Below are positions 1 through 8,011 of a stretch of DNA of 12,099 bases, in pieces (the first letter of the stretch is position 1; each line of letters begins with the position of its first letter). The notes under the pieces are model-generated. The model worked only from the letters and a program-made list of their open reading frames with translations, did no database searches and had not been told where the DNA came from. The stretch comes from Acropora yongei (Eukaryota > Cnidaria > Anthozoa > Scleractinia > Acroporidae): the NCBI GenBank assembly GCA_014634225.1, contig BLFN01000227.1, positions 2,053,272-2,065,370 on the forward strand, written 5' to 3'. Made by a program: the position numbers and the translations under genes.

Positions 1-1005
1 CGTGTGATGACGAGCGTTACAATTTTGACATGTCGATTTACTTTTGCAGTCTTCCGCTCTGTGCTTTGATCCTGTGCAGTTAAAACATAGACGCTTCTCG
101 AGAAAGATCCTTTTTCTCTCGGCCAAATTCACGATCTCATCACAATTGATTGCCTTGTGATCTGGGCTTTCACAAAACAAACAACCACGGAAGGTCTTCG
201 CATCGCGATCACCACGTTGGGAGTAGAATACTCTCGATTTTCCTCTTTTCTCTTGATGACCTCCCAGATTCTTAGATCTTAGAGCTTCGGAGACTGGATT
301 ATTCAAGGTCCATTTCTCCAGCGCCTCCAGGAACTGCGTAAAAGACCACTCGCTCCATTGCTCGTCAATCATAGCAAGTTCATTCTTTATGACCCCCAGC
401 TTGTCAAACGTAAATCTCACAGCGGCGTCCAATTTGTTCAGGCTTTCCAAAGTCCGCAAAGATTCGACGTTGAATAGCAGGACCTCGTAGAATTCGTGAA
501 TTTTCTTCACGTCCCTCTCTTTGATCGTAGGCAGCTCAAGTATGCTCCGAACGTAAGTTCCCACGACTTCACTCGTTTTGCCATAGCGTCGCGCGAGTAA
601 ATCTTTAGCCTTGTGATAACCTTCGGCGGTGAACGGAAGTCCGTCGATCAGATTTCGGACCTTCAAAGCCAGTAATTCCTTCAAATACGAAAACTTTGTC
701 ACTTCTGGAGCAGATGATTTGTCAATCTGTGTCTCGAACTGACCCCAAAAACGCATCCAATCTTGAGGTGTCCCATCGAATTTAGTAATGACAAGTTTCG
801 GCATTTTAACAACATCGAAAGTTGCTCCTGCGGTTTCTGTCGGCTTCTTTTGTGCTTGTTGCAGCTCGAGTTTCTTCTGCTCAAAAGCCAGCTCTTTAGC
901 ATACGCACGCTCTTTCGCTTCTCGTTGTTGCTCGATCTTTTCGTTCTCTAGCGCGATGGCTTGTTTGTGCTCAAAGACGAGCTGAGCTGAGCTGAGCTCA
1001 CTTTG
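1..1005 (-). CDS. gag: BEL/Pao-like retrotransposon Gag, partial
   Basis: The minus-strand frame is open for all 335 codons from 1005 down to the window edge; the upstream stop is at 1008-1006. The N-terminal part (about codons 1-65) is rich in Glu, Lys and Gln and looks like a coiled coil. Next comes MPKLVITKFDGTPQDW, the usual opening of the BEL/Pao Gag core (DUF1759-type), with a helical capsid-like stretch to about codon 250. Two CX2CX4HX4C zinc knuckles follow (183-142 and 87-46), then the start of a CQNC...HH motif (30-4). Gag packages the element RNA. Pol should lie left of the window. The only in-frame ATG is at 804, after the coiled coil, so the true start is missing, lies in another exon, or is lost by 5' truncation near 1005. 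No LTR is visible. Family confidence is high; whether the element is complete is unknown. Confidence 0.88.
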
Positions 1006-1032
1006 CTAAAAGAAGTAATTCTCTTTCGCCAG

Positions 1033-1316
1033 AATCGACCAAGGAGCTAGCGCTAATTATCAGTGGTGGGTCCTTAGGTGGACTTTTCGTCGTGGTTCTT
1101 TGCACTATTTTCTTGGTTCGCTTTTGCAAGAACAGAGATGCAGCGTATCCAAGAAATCGAGCCTCAGAGAGCATGCCGCCAGAGAAAGCGTTTTCTAGTC
1201 ATGAAAAGTACGAGTTGGAGTCAGTCGCTGTGAACAACACTTACGTTAGTTTTGAGAAAATTAGTCTCGGCTGCGACAAGCAAACGACTGGATTCTCAAA
1301 CGAAGGATTTCACTGA
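1033..1316 (+). CDS. Last exon of a single-pass membrane protein
   Basis: A pyrimidine-rich tract and AG at 1031-1032 form a good acceptor. The following frame enters in phase 1 and runs to TGA at 1314-1316. It starts with a short Ser/Glu/Lys stalk, then a 23-residue hydrophobic segment (ALIISGGSLGGLFVVVLCTI and on) containing a glycine-rich SGGSLGG motif. A basic stop-transfer sequence (RFCKNR) and a cytoplasmic tail of about 60 residues follow. The tail has two tyrosines, one in YVSF, which fits the YxxPhi sorting motif. This is the architecture of the C-terminal end of a type I receptor or adhesion protein. The frame is closed upstream by TGA at 993-995, so earlier exons must lie left of the retrotransposon fragment, or the gene is broken by it. 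Protein family not recognised. Confidence 0.6.
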
Positions 1317-2280
1317 TACTACTATCATGGCTTCTCCCTCTGTAAAAGGCGCATTTGTGTTAGTTTTATAGAGCGAATCTGCACTCAGTATTTAGCAAAA
1401 TTCTAATCAGCTGTTCTAAGCTGGTTTGTGGCAATATGATACGCGATCAATCTCTTGATTTTTAAAACCTCAGAAAACCAAATGCAACTCTGTGAAATTG
1501 TTACCGAAAGAACTAGATATTCTGCATGAATATTACTTGTTGAAGTCGGGATCAAACTCGTTAAAAGCGACTAGAGACTAAATGAAATTAAACGCCGTCC
1601 CCCCCCCCCGCCCACTAGATCGTCTTTTGGAGGTATTATGCAGTATAACAATCAAGTTAATACTTGTTTTGCACTCTTAGTCGGCTATGGATTCCTGTAA
1701 GGAATTAATTAACTTTCACCAATCATTTTAAATAATACGTTTCCTAGTTCATTGGCGTTACAACTTTTAATACACGCAGAGACAAGGCATGCAATAAATA
1801 GCTCAAGAGATAAAAGAATGCTGCATCCGTAAGTTACTAACTTCTCAGTCTTGTACCTTTTCAGTGCAAAGCGTATCTGACTTCAAGAATACGACACAAA
1901 CATTGCTTTCAGCCTACCATTTTGTTTGATGTAATGATCATTTTTATAGTCTCACGATACCGTATTTTATCATCATGCAATTGCTTTTTTAGCGGAATAA
2001 ATATTCTTTTTTACTACACTTGAAGTTTGTACCTTCGTCCCCGACTGGATTTGGATAATGAAATAACTTAACTTAACCACACTATATCTTTAACAGTTAA
2101 ACATAACTAGGCAAAGTTTCTCCTTTTCAGACCCAGCCAGTGGTTCTGGGTATACGGTATCTTGAGCTGTTTTAATTCAGTTGTACGGTCCCTTTTGTCA
2201 CAAACCGGGTAAAAGCCTCTGGTTTAGATTTTAATTAGTATCACAGCCGGCCAGCCCTTTTTCAAAAAAGTCTAAAAGCA
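1317..2280. other. AT-rich stretch, probable 3' UTR and intergenic DNA
   Basis: No convincing coding frame. It holds an 11-base C run at 1599-1609 and the two AATAAA motifs. A strong acceptor-like tract ends in AG at 2129-2130 and is followed by an 11-codon phase-1 frame ending at TGA 2163-2165; this is too short to call an exon on its own. Confidence 0.4.
1793..1798 (+). terminator. Poly(A) signal AATAAA candidate
   Basis: AATAAA lies about 480 bases after the stop of the membrane-protein exon. A second AATAAA is at 1996-2001. Either could end that transcript; AATAAA is frequent by chance in DNA this AT-rich. Confidence 0.3.
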
Positions 2281-2324
2281 CAGTGTGCTCACCTCACACA
2301 ATCCCCGTGATGTGGCCACCACCT

Positions 2325-2336
2325 TACGCATGCGCA
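2325..2336. promoter_or_regulatory. NRF1-like site, possible promoter
   Basis: TACGCATGCGCA matches the palindromic NRF1 consensus YGCGCAYGCGCR at 11 of 12 positions. It lies in a locally GC-richer patch (about 2300-2400) and just before an ATG in strong Kozak context at 2370. NRF1 sites commonly mark TATA-less animal promoters. Activity is inferred only. Confidence 0.3.
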
Positions 2337-2369
2337 CAGTTATATCACCTGGGAAGGTGTCAGGCAACC

Positions 2370-2615
2370 ATGGACGTCGGCCGTTTCGGCCTTTGGAAGC
2401 AATTAAATCACTACAAAACAAAAGAACCCTGTAGTGAGGGCGTGCAAAAAATTCGCTTGGGAACGATGGTGGGATTGCTGTTTTGGATTACCATGATACC
2501 GATGGCAACTAAAAATATGCTCACCAAACTGCCCTGTTTTAGCCATCGCTGTGAAACAACGCGCCTCAATGGTAATATTAATGAAATTATTTTGGCAATA
2601 TGTCCGTATGATTAG
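2370..2615 (+). CDS. Hypothetical small ORF or first exon
   Basis: The ATG at 2370 has A at -3 and G at +4, a strong initiation context, and sits about 35 bases after the NRF1-like motif. The 81-codon frame begins MDVGRFGLWKQ and includes one moderate hydrophobic stretch, MVGLLFWITMIPMA. An AATG/GTAATA junction near 2572 could be a phase-1 splice donor. There is no recognisable domain, and another ORF overlaps it on the opposite strand. It may be a chance ORF. Confidence 0.2.
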   Translation: MDVGRFGLWKQLNHYKTKEPCSEGVQKIRLGTMVGLLFWITMIPMATKNMLTKLPCFSHRCETTRLNGNINEIILAICPYD

Positions 2616-2872
2616 TGCAATGTTAGAACTACTGAATAACAGCATATGTGGCACTCTTATGATATCTAATTAGTACCCTAAAATCGCAAAAATATTCACT
2701 AACGAAGTGTCCATGGCCAACTATGCTCAAAGAAAGACACTGGGTCGAGCTAATTTTCCCTTCAACAAATCCGCAGGTAACTAGTGTTGAACCGTCGGCT
2801 CAATCATATATTCCTCTCTGAACGCTTCGTATACTTTCAACGTGCCATTGCTGTGCGATCCTTTTCCATCTG

Positions 2873-3007
2873 AGGACGAGGCCTATCTTTCTCCGCTTAG
2901 CAACTATTGTCGTGTTAGTTTTGGCACTTTTTGCATTAGGAAGAAGTGGTTTTGACCCCAAGCTGGTTTTTAGCGAGGTTTCCAGAAAGATAGAGTTTCG
3001 AGTCAGC
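2873..3007 (+). CDS. Candidate exon with N-terminal membrane anchor
   Basis: The frame is open from 2822 to TAA at 3008. From 2873 it encodes a basic cap (RTRP), then IFLRLATIVVLVLALFALG, then a polar segment FDPKLVFSEVSRKIEF. A basic flank, about 18 hydrophobic residues and a polar stem is the usual layout of a type II signal anchor, as in Golgi enzymes, but no catalytic domain is seen. No ATG lies in this frame, so an upstream exon is needed; an AG at 2873-2874 after a pyrimidine tract could be a phase-2 acceptor. The neighbouring candidate exon overlaps its 3' end in another frame, so at least one of the two is wrong, or a frameshift separates them. Confidence 0.35.
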
Positions 3008-3123
3008 TAACTAAAGTTAGCACTTCTCTTCAAAGTTGCAATCGAAAAGTAAAGGCGTTTCAAACACAACAATTTTGTCTCGAACCTTCTCTGGAGGATA
3101 AACTGTCTTATGTGGGAGTATTG
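2974..3123 (+). CDS. Candidate exon, phase-0 donor
   Basis: A frame open from the TAG near 2971 reads through to a GTATGT donor at 3124, with an acceptor-like TTTTTAG just before it. Its end, EPSLEDKLSYVGVL, looks protein-like: acidic and mixed rather than low-complexity. The donor is phase 0, which fits the acceptor of the next candidate exon at 3292. It overlaps the membrane-anchor frame by one frame step. No family recognised. Confidence 0.3.
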
Positions 3124-3291
3124 GTATGTAATTCATGAAGTAGTCGAATTTTCTCTCGTGAGATCAATTGCTGTATATGTGATAGTGTTTCGAGAAGTTT
3201 TTGCCGTTTTTGTTTGTGCATAGCTGTATAGCTTGCCACGCAAGAGTGGAAATGTCACGAGCTCACGCTTTCCATGTCTTCTGATCTTTAG

Positions 3292-3356
3292 GATAAGACT
3301 CCTGATGAAGGCGAGTCGAGTTTAATGCTAGAAGAAGTTAATTTCAAATCCTTCAG
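3292..3356 (+). CDS. Candidate short exon with good splice borders
   Basis: A pyrimidine-rich acceptor ends in AG at 3290-3291 and a CAG/GTAAAC donor follows 3356. Read in phase 0 the 65 bases encode DKTPDEGESSLMLEEVNFKS plus a split codon, with no stop. This continues the frame of the exon ending at 3123 across an intron of 168 bases. A further acceptor (AG near 3479, after a long AT tract) would add Ser-Glu and then TAG, giving a possible end of the protein. Domain unknown. Confidence 0.35.
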
Positions 3357-3359
3357 GTA

Positions 3360-3779
3360 AACATTGTCTTTATTATGTGTACAAAGCGATGTTTACAGAC
3401 TGACGCATTACATGGTTAGTAATGTCTCTGTTGTGGGTAGATGATATTTATGTAGCGTCAATAAATTTAAATTTTACAGCGAATAGAAGAGTCGTCACTA
3501 TGAGGATAAAGCGTATTGTTCTAGTATACAATGATTTGATCTCTTGGAGAAAGTTGGAGGGATAATTTGGTATTTAAAGCAAACCAAAGAGTTCAGAAAT
3601 GAGCATCGTGTATGAATCAGCAATTAATTTCGCTTTAACTCTTTTCTGAAGGGAAGCCTGTATGACCTTTTTACAATAATTTCTAAAAAATACTGCCTTG
3701 GTTTAACGAACCATTCTATTTCCAAGACAAAAACCTTTGGTTTTTTTTTGTTGTTTTTAAACTAAATCATTTAGTTAAG
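3360..3779. other. AT-rich stretch, no gene seen
   Basis: T- and A-runs, including a ten-base T run near 3740, and no coding-like frame. The possible terminal acceptor near 3479 is described with the exon at 3292. Confidence 0.4.
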
Positions 3780-4870
3780 TTTAAAAAATTTAATTTACGG
3801 CGTTTTGGTGACGATGATTAACTGAGACAGCACAACTAGGTAAACGCGACATATCTGGCCCGCCATCTGCTGGGACTGTTTTCTTTACCCGCTTATCTAC
3901 GCAAGTAAATGATTTCCAATTTAGTGGGTTTAGGAAAAATGGTGCTTTACATGCTACATTACATGTATGATTTGAATGATCGCTAATATAGAGATAAAAT
4001 GGAGATTAAGAAGAAACGTAGGCTGAAAAACTAACGCGTTTGTGCAATAATTTCTCAAATTTTCCAAGTCATTACGTCTTGCAAATGTGTTTTCGTCTTG
4101 CAAATGTGTTCTTCGTATATAACCTGGAACTAAGTTGCAATCAGCGGTTTAGAGATCGAAATAAAAAAATTGAAAATTTGTCGTCAAGTGCCAACCGCAA
4201 AACAGGTCATTTCCCTTCATCAAAAGGACGAGAAAGGCTGCGAAATGTGCAAAACTGAAAAATACACATGCGAAGCTTAAGCGTAAGTAAGTAAGTTTTC
4301 GTTGTTAAATATTTAAACGTGTGACATTCTTGTCACTTAATGCTTCTTTCAGAGTGGACATCGAAACCTCACATTGGTGACACACATTTTATTCAATTCT
4401 TGTTGCTGTATGCCTATAAAGAACAATTTGTCAAAAAATGTAAATAATGGTACCGGTGCACGCTAATAAGTTCTGTCAATTCTACGCGTTAACTATATAT
4501 ACCTTCCCTTTTTGCAAGTACTTGGTTTAACCTTTCTGCTGGAGCCGTTAGTTTTAATATTGGGTTCATGTTTTGGTCTTCTTCTTGGTTTACTTGGAGG
4601 CATTTATGACGTTTATTGTCTTTCTCACCACAAGCGGTATTGAAAGTTTCTTTTGTTGGTTCTAAGCATTGACTACATTCCTACATTATACTCATTTGGG
4701 TTAGCAATTCTTTCAGAGCCGTTATTTTTGATATTGGGGTTACCGTTTTTGTTCTCTTGAGCAGTTAGTATTATAGGCAGTTGTATGACTGTTATTTCCT
4801 GTATTTCTCAAGGCAAGCGATTTTGATTGTGAGAAGAACGTCGTTGCAGACGTCAACTAAAATCTTGTCA
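3780..4870. repeat. Duplicated block, copy A
   Basis: This block aligns along most of its length with 7325-8190, and its right half with 9040-9400. Shared landmarks are the GACATATCTGGCCCGCCATC segment, the run AATTGAAAATTTGTCGTCAA, the acceptor followed by TCGAAACCT, and CACCACAAGCGGTATT. Copy A has a private 19-base tandem doubling at 4075-4112 (CGTCTTGCAAATGTGTTTT type); copy B has one unit. Copies differ by many substitutions and small indels, so the duplication is old. The 72-codon ORF at 4040-4258 is not conserved as a frame in copy B and is not called. Confidence 0.75.
4353..4447 (+). CDS. Candidate terminal exon in copy A
   Basis: TGCTTCTTTCAG is a good acceptor (AG 4351-4352). Entered in phase 1, the frame reads WTSKPHIGDTHFIQFLLLYA and on to TAA at 4445, about 30 residues. 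The same acceptor and phase occur at 7977 and 8397 with related but shorter peptides, and the C copy near 9050 keeps an open frame (SKPHVYDTHF...) without a clear acceptor. No phase-1 partner exon is visible just upstream of copy A, so if real it may be an orphan left by duplication. Confidence 0.3.
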
Positions 4871-5344
4871 AATTTATCTTCTTTCATTGTTTGGGAAGGA
4901 ACAATGCCGACTGAAATTAGCTGATTGGCTTCTCATCACTGAATATTCAGTGAGCCAACCGTTCATATGCATTGCACAATACAATCTGTGTCGACATCTT
5001 TTTCATATGCTTAGTAATTCAATATTTAATTAATGCTTTGGATTTTCAAGTCGCAAAGACATTAGACCGCAAGATCACTACGCATATCTGATTGTCCTAA
5101 ACGAAACCAAGTTACAGAAAGGTCCTGATCTACGTGGACGTTAAATGAACACACCATAGCTACCACCTACTCTATCTCTGACTGTACAGCTTCTTGGAGA
5201 ACTTCAGTTTGCCATATACACTTCATGGTTTATTAAGTGAATACTGCTCGTTTCTTTCTGCATATTTTACTGTCCACGGTTCAATGTTTTTGTTGCAAGT
5301 GTGTCCGGCTTCATTGCAAAAGTATGCTAACCTTGCAAATTTGG
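4871..5344. other. AT-rich stretch with a perfect palindrome
   Basis: No gene is called. It contains the 18-base palindrome at 4936-4953, listed separately. The short ORF at 5194-5421 runs into the tandem TSP1 repeat and has no recognisable feature. Confidence 0.4.
4936..4953. repeat. Perfect 18-base palindrome
   Basis: TCACTGAATATTCAGTGA equals its own reverse complement. Outer TTGGC (4925-4929) and GCCAA (4954-4958) can pair around a six-base bulge, so a cruciform or hairpin is possible. No function known. Confidence 0.6.
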
Positions 5345-5795
5345 CACCAAAAGATATTTTTATACTAATGATAACAATAGGTTGTGTTGTTCAAAATGTT
5401 GGTCATGAAATGAGTCATTAGTCCAAGACTTGACCTCGTTCAAGCACTCCATTGATCTGCGGAAGAAACTCAATTGTTCAACGGACTTTCAGTCTTTTTA
5501 AAAGTATTTATCGAAAAATCTAATATTAGATTACGCACTCTTTCTATGACACTTGTTTCATAGAGAAAAAAAAAACAACTGCAGTGAAATTTAACTGCGG
5601 AGGATGTTATTAAAAAGTATCTCGCCCTACATTTTCCTTGTAACATTTTAAGAGCTGTAATTGAGACTAAATCGTGGTGGAGCAGCACGGTCGACGTCGA
5701 CGAAGCTGCTTTTCAATAAACTGTCAAGTGAATTCATGGTCTCAGTGGTCGCACTGCACTGCTCAACAGCTTGTGTTTCTGAGACTCGACAAAGG
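5345..5795 (+). pseudogene. Broken TSP1 first exon, tandem unit 1
   Basis: This is a degraded copy of the segment just upstream of, and including, the first part of the intact TSP1 exon. The ATG equivalent is at 5604. The signal-peptide frame reads MLLKSISPYIFLVTF and then stops at TAA. The TSP1 core survives in another frame (5722 onward: CQVNSWSQWSHCTAQ), so indels separate the two. The unit ends after CTCGACAAAGG, the same point in the exon where unit 2 ends. The second TSP1 repeat is absent. It is not expected to make a protein. Confidence 0.75.
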
Positions 5796-6245
5796 AACAA
5801 AAATTATTTTTTTGTAATAATGATAGCACTGGATAGGTTGCGTTATTCAAAATGTTGTTCATGACAGTCATTAGTCCAAGACTTGACCTCGTACAAGCCC
5901 TCCATTGAATTGCAAAAATATGTTCAACGGTTCGAAGGACTTCCTGTTTAAAAAACTGTTTCTTAGAAAAATCTAGCATTAGATTACGCGCTCTTCCTTT
6001 GGCACTTGTTTCATGAAAGAAAAAAAAAATCGTGAAACTTAACTTCGGAGCATGTTATCAAAAAGTATCTCGCTGTACATTTTCCTTTCAACGTTATTAA
6101 GAGCTGTAGTTAAAACTAAATCGTGGTGAAGTAGCAATCGACGTCGACGAAGCTGTTCTCCATTAAGCTGTTAATGATGTGAAGTCCCAGTGCATGGTCG
6201 CAATGCACTGCTCAACACTGTAGCGTCTCTTGGACTCTACAAAGG
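5796..6245 (+). pseudogene. Broken TSP1 first exon, tandem unit 2
   Basis: This is a closer copy of the intact unit; the stretch 5867-5990 is nearly identical to 6318-6440. The ATG at 6052 opens an intact signal peptide (MLSKSISLYIFLSTLLRAVV), but a TGA at 6127 ends it after 25 codons. The RRRRSCSP motif survives downstream, followed by a further stop and an eroded WSQW region. The copy breaks off at about CTACAAAGGG, the position equivalent to the end of unit 1. If transcribed it could yield only a signal peptide. Confidence 0.75.
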
Positions 6246-6681
6246 GACAAAAAGTATTTTCATATTTTCATAAGAATGATAGCAGTTGGTTGTGTTGTTC
6301 AAATATTGTTCATGACAGTCATTAGTCCAAGACTTGACCTCGTACAATCCCTCCATTGAATTGCAAAAATATGTTCAACGGTTCGAAGGACTTCCTGTTT
6401 TAAAAACTGTTTCTTAGAAAAATCTGGCATTAAATTACTCGCTCTGTCGTTGGCAATTGTTTCATGAAAGAAAAAAATTCGTGGAACTTCAGAGCATGTT
6501 ATCAAAAAGTATCTCGCTGTACATCTTCCTTTTAACGTTATTAAGAACTGTAATTGAAACTAAGTCGTGGTGGAGTAGGCGTCGACGGAGCTGTTCTCCA
6601 ATTAACTGTCAAGTGAATCCCTGGTCTCAGTGGTCGCAATGCACTGCTCAACCGTGTGGTGCTTCTGGGACTCGACAAAGG
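6246..6681 (+). repeat. Tandem unit 3, carrying the intact TSP1 exon start
   Basis: This is the third unit of a roughly 450-base tandem repeat. The shared GTCATTAGTCCAAGACTTGA lies at 5414, 5867 and 6318, spacings of 453 and 451. It supplies the probable upstream region, ATG, signal peptide and first half of TSP1 repeat 1. The exon continues past the unit end, whereas units 1 and 2 stop there. Confidence 0.8.
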
Positions 6682-7009
6682 ATGAGGAACATCATAAGAT
6701 ATTCCAGTTGCGGTGGATCTGGATGTCCCTCTTTGCATGAGGCGCAAATATGCTATGGCAGTACTCCGATGAACTGCAGTTATTCTGCATGGTCATCATG
6801 GAGTGGGTGTTCGCAGTGCGGCGAGTACCAGGCAAGACGAAGATACATAGTAACTTTAGGGCAGTGTGGAGGCACACCTTGTCGTGGTGGTCCTGCTTTG
6901 AACCAGACTAGGATTTGTAAAACTCGGTGTCTACACCAAGGAAACCAGAAGAACGTTGATCTCTGCACCTGTCCTCCCAATTTATTTGAAAGCTGTTGTC
7001 TTTATAATG
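6496..7009 (+). CDS. Secreted TSP1-repeat protein, first exon
   Basis: The exon encodes 171 residues plus one base, ending at a consensus donor (G/GTAAGT at 7010), phase 1. Residues 1-24 (MLSKSISLYIFLLTLLRTVI...) form a signal peptide. A basic cluster SRRRRS (27-32) follows and resembles a furin-type site. TSP1 repeat 1 spans about 38-91 with WSQWSQC (43-49); repeat 2 spans about 94-145 with WSSWSGC (99-105). The usual CSVTCG is reduced to CTAQPCG and CSQCG. The exon ends with a cysteine-rich tail, CTCPPNLFESCCLYN. TSP1 repeats act outside the cell in adhesion, matrix binding or immunity; the substrate is unknown. ATG 6496 is preferred over the in-frame ATG at 6457 because the A-run between them varies in length among the tandem units. 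Reading through the donor adds 21 residues and then TAA at 7072; this is probably intron. Confidence 0.82.
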
Positions 7010-7159
7010 GTAAGTTGGTTTTTACGCTCAAGTATGGTAAGGAAATAAGAGAAACTGACATCACTTTGGGTTAAGAAGGCTCGGGGCGCCTTTTTTAAAT
7101 TGGACAGTCGGTTTTACTATTGCTTGTGTTTAGTTAGTCCCTTGTTGGTAATTAATATT

Positions 7160-7324
7160 TTGTAGCGCCTCCACATTAAACAGTTCATGCTATTGGATTA
7201 ATCTACGCGTGTACGTTTTGGGAGAATTTCCCAAACGGTACTTGCATAAGCGATTCCGTCATACTTTTAGACAATGGTTCTGATTAATTTACACCGGATT
7301 ACAACAATATAGGCTTCAGTAATT
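7160..7324. repeat. Short duplicated block, copy 1 (partner 9970-10140)
   Basis: TAGCGCCTCCA-ATTAAA, CATGCTATT, a following ATTAATCT and AATTTCCCA occur in the same order at both sites, with substitutions and indels between. It lies between the TSP1 exon and block copy B. The second copy lies just upstream of the D8C gene, which suggests that larger gene-plus-flank units were duplicated. No coding content. Confidence 0.65.
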
Positions 7325-7444
7325 AAATTAAACAAATTAAAATAACGTTTTGTCACGATGAGTAACTGAGACATAAGAAAGTAAACAAGACATATCTAGC
7401 CCGCCATCTGATGGGACTGATCTCTTTACAAGCTCATACAACAC

Positions 7445-7551
7445 TAGCCTCCCATGCACACTCTCTTGGGATTAGTCACACGTTCCTCTCCCACGAGCTT
7501 GTCGGGGAGGAACACGTCACGAATCCCTAAGAGAGTCTGCGTGGGAGGCTA
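7445..7551. mobile_element. Foldback MITE, 107 bp
   Basis: Two 48-base arms (7445-7492 and 7504-7551) are imperfect reverse complements around an 11-base loop. The ends are TAGCCTCCCA and TGGGAGGCTA. The flanks ATACAACAC (7436-7444) and ATCCAATAC (7552-7560) agree at 7 of 9 positions and may be a decayed target-site duplication, which would fit a MULE or hAT-like origin. Block copy A lacks the insert at the corresponding place. There is no coding capacity, so it must have been moved by another element's transposase. I recall similar GCCTCCCACGCAGACT hairpins as frequent in coral genomes; that is memory, not a search. Confidence 0.85.
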
Positions 7552-7976
7552 ATCCAATACATATAAATGATTTCGAATTCAGTGCGTTTAGGAAAAATTT
7601 TGCCTGAAATGTTTTGATTTGAGTCATTTAATAATAATGCAGAGATAAAAGCGAGATTAAGCAGACAATCAGCAAAACTAACAGTTCGCGATCGCGTTTC
7701 TGCAATATTTTCTCAATTATTATAGGCCATTGTGCCTTGCAAATGTGCTCCTAGTATATGTCCTCGAATCGAGTTGGAATCAGTGGTTTGGAGATCAAAG
7801 AGAAAAAATTGAAAATTTGTCGTCAATTTTAACCGCAAAACACGTCATTTCACGTCGTCGAAAGGACAAGAACGGCTGCAAAATGAAAAACAAACACGCA
7901 AAGCGTGCAAGGTTATCGTATTTCATTGTTAAATATGTCAATGTATGACGTTCTTGTCGCTTAATGTTATTTTCAG

Positions 7977-8011
7977 AGCGGAGGTCGAAACCTTACGTTG
8001 CATTTGATTAA
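7977..8011 (+). CDS. Candidate terminal exon of the TSP1 gene (copy B)
   Basis: Acceptor TGTTATTTTCAG (AG 7975-7976). Joined in phase 1 to the donor at 7010 it would add E-RRSKPYVAFD and then TAA at 8009-8011, across an intron of 967 bases. The acceptor and the SKP core are conserved in copies A and B', which argues for an exon. The short coding length argues for caution. Confidence 0.35.

Noticed and set aside
699..985. Short ORFs on both strands at 699-908 (minus), 763-951 and 788-985 (plus)
   Set aside because: They lie in other frames over the clearly recognisable Gag reading frame.
4040..4258. 72-codon ORF in block A with a similar ORF in block B (7730-7948)
   Set aside because: Part of the peptide is shared, but a one-base indel shifts the frame after KIENLSS and the ends differ. 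DNA homology of the block explains the likeness.
6457..6495. Upstream in-frame ATG at 6457 as the start of the TSP1 protein
   Set aside because: It would place a basic 13-residue extension ahead of the signal peptide, and the A-run in between varies in length among the tandem units, so the frame is not kept.
5734..6505. Minus-strand ORFs 5979-5734 and 6505-6299 with near-identical peptides
   Set aside because: The identity comes from the recent tandem DNA duplication; they are antisense to the TSP1 exon copies and have no domain.
6541..6980. Minus-strand ORFs at 6541-6747, 6692-6877 and 6780-6980
   Set aside because: Antisense shadows of the TSP1 exon.
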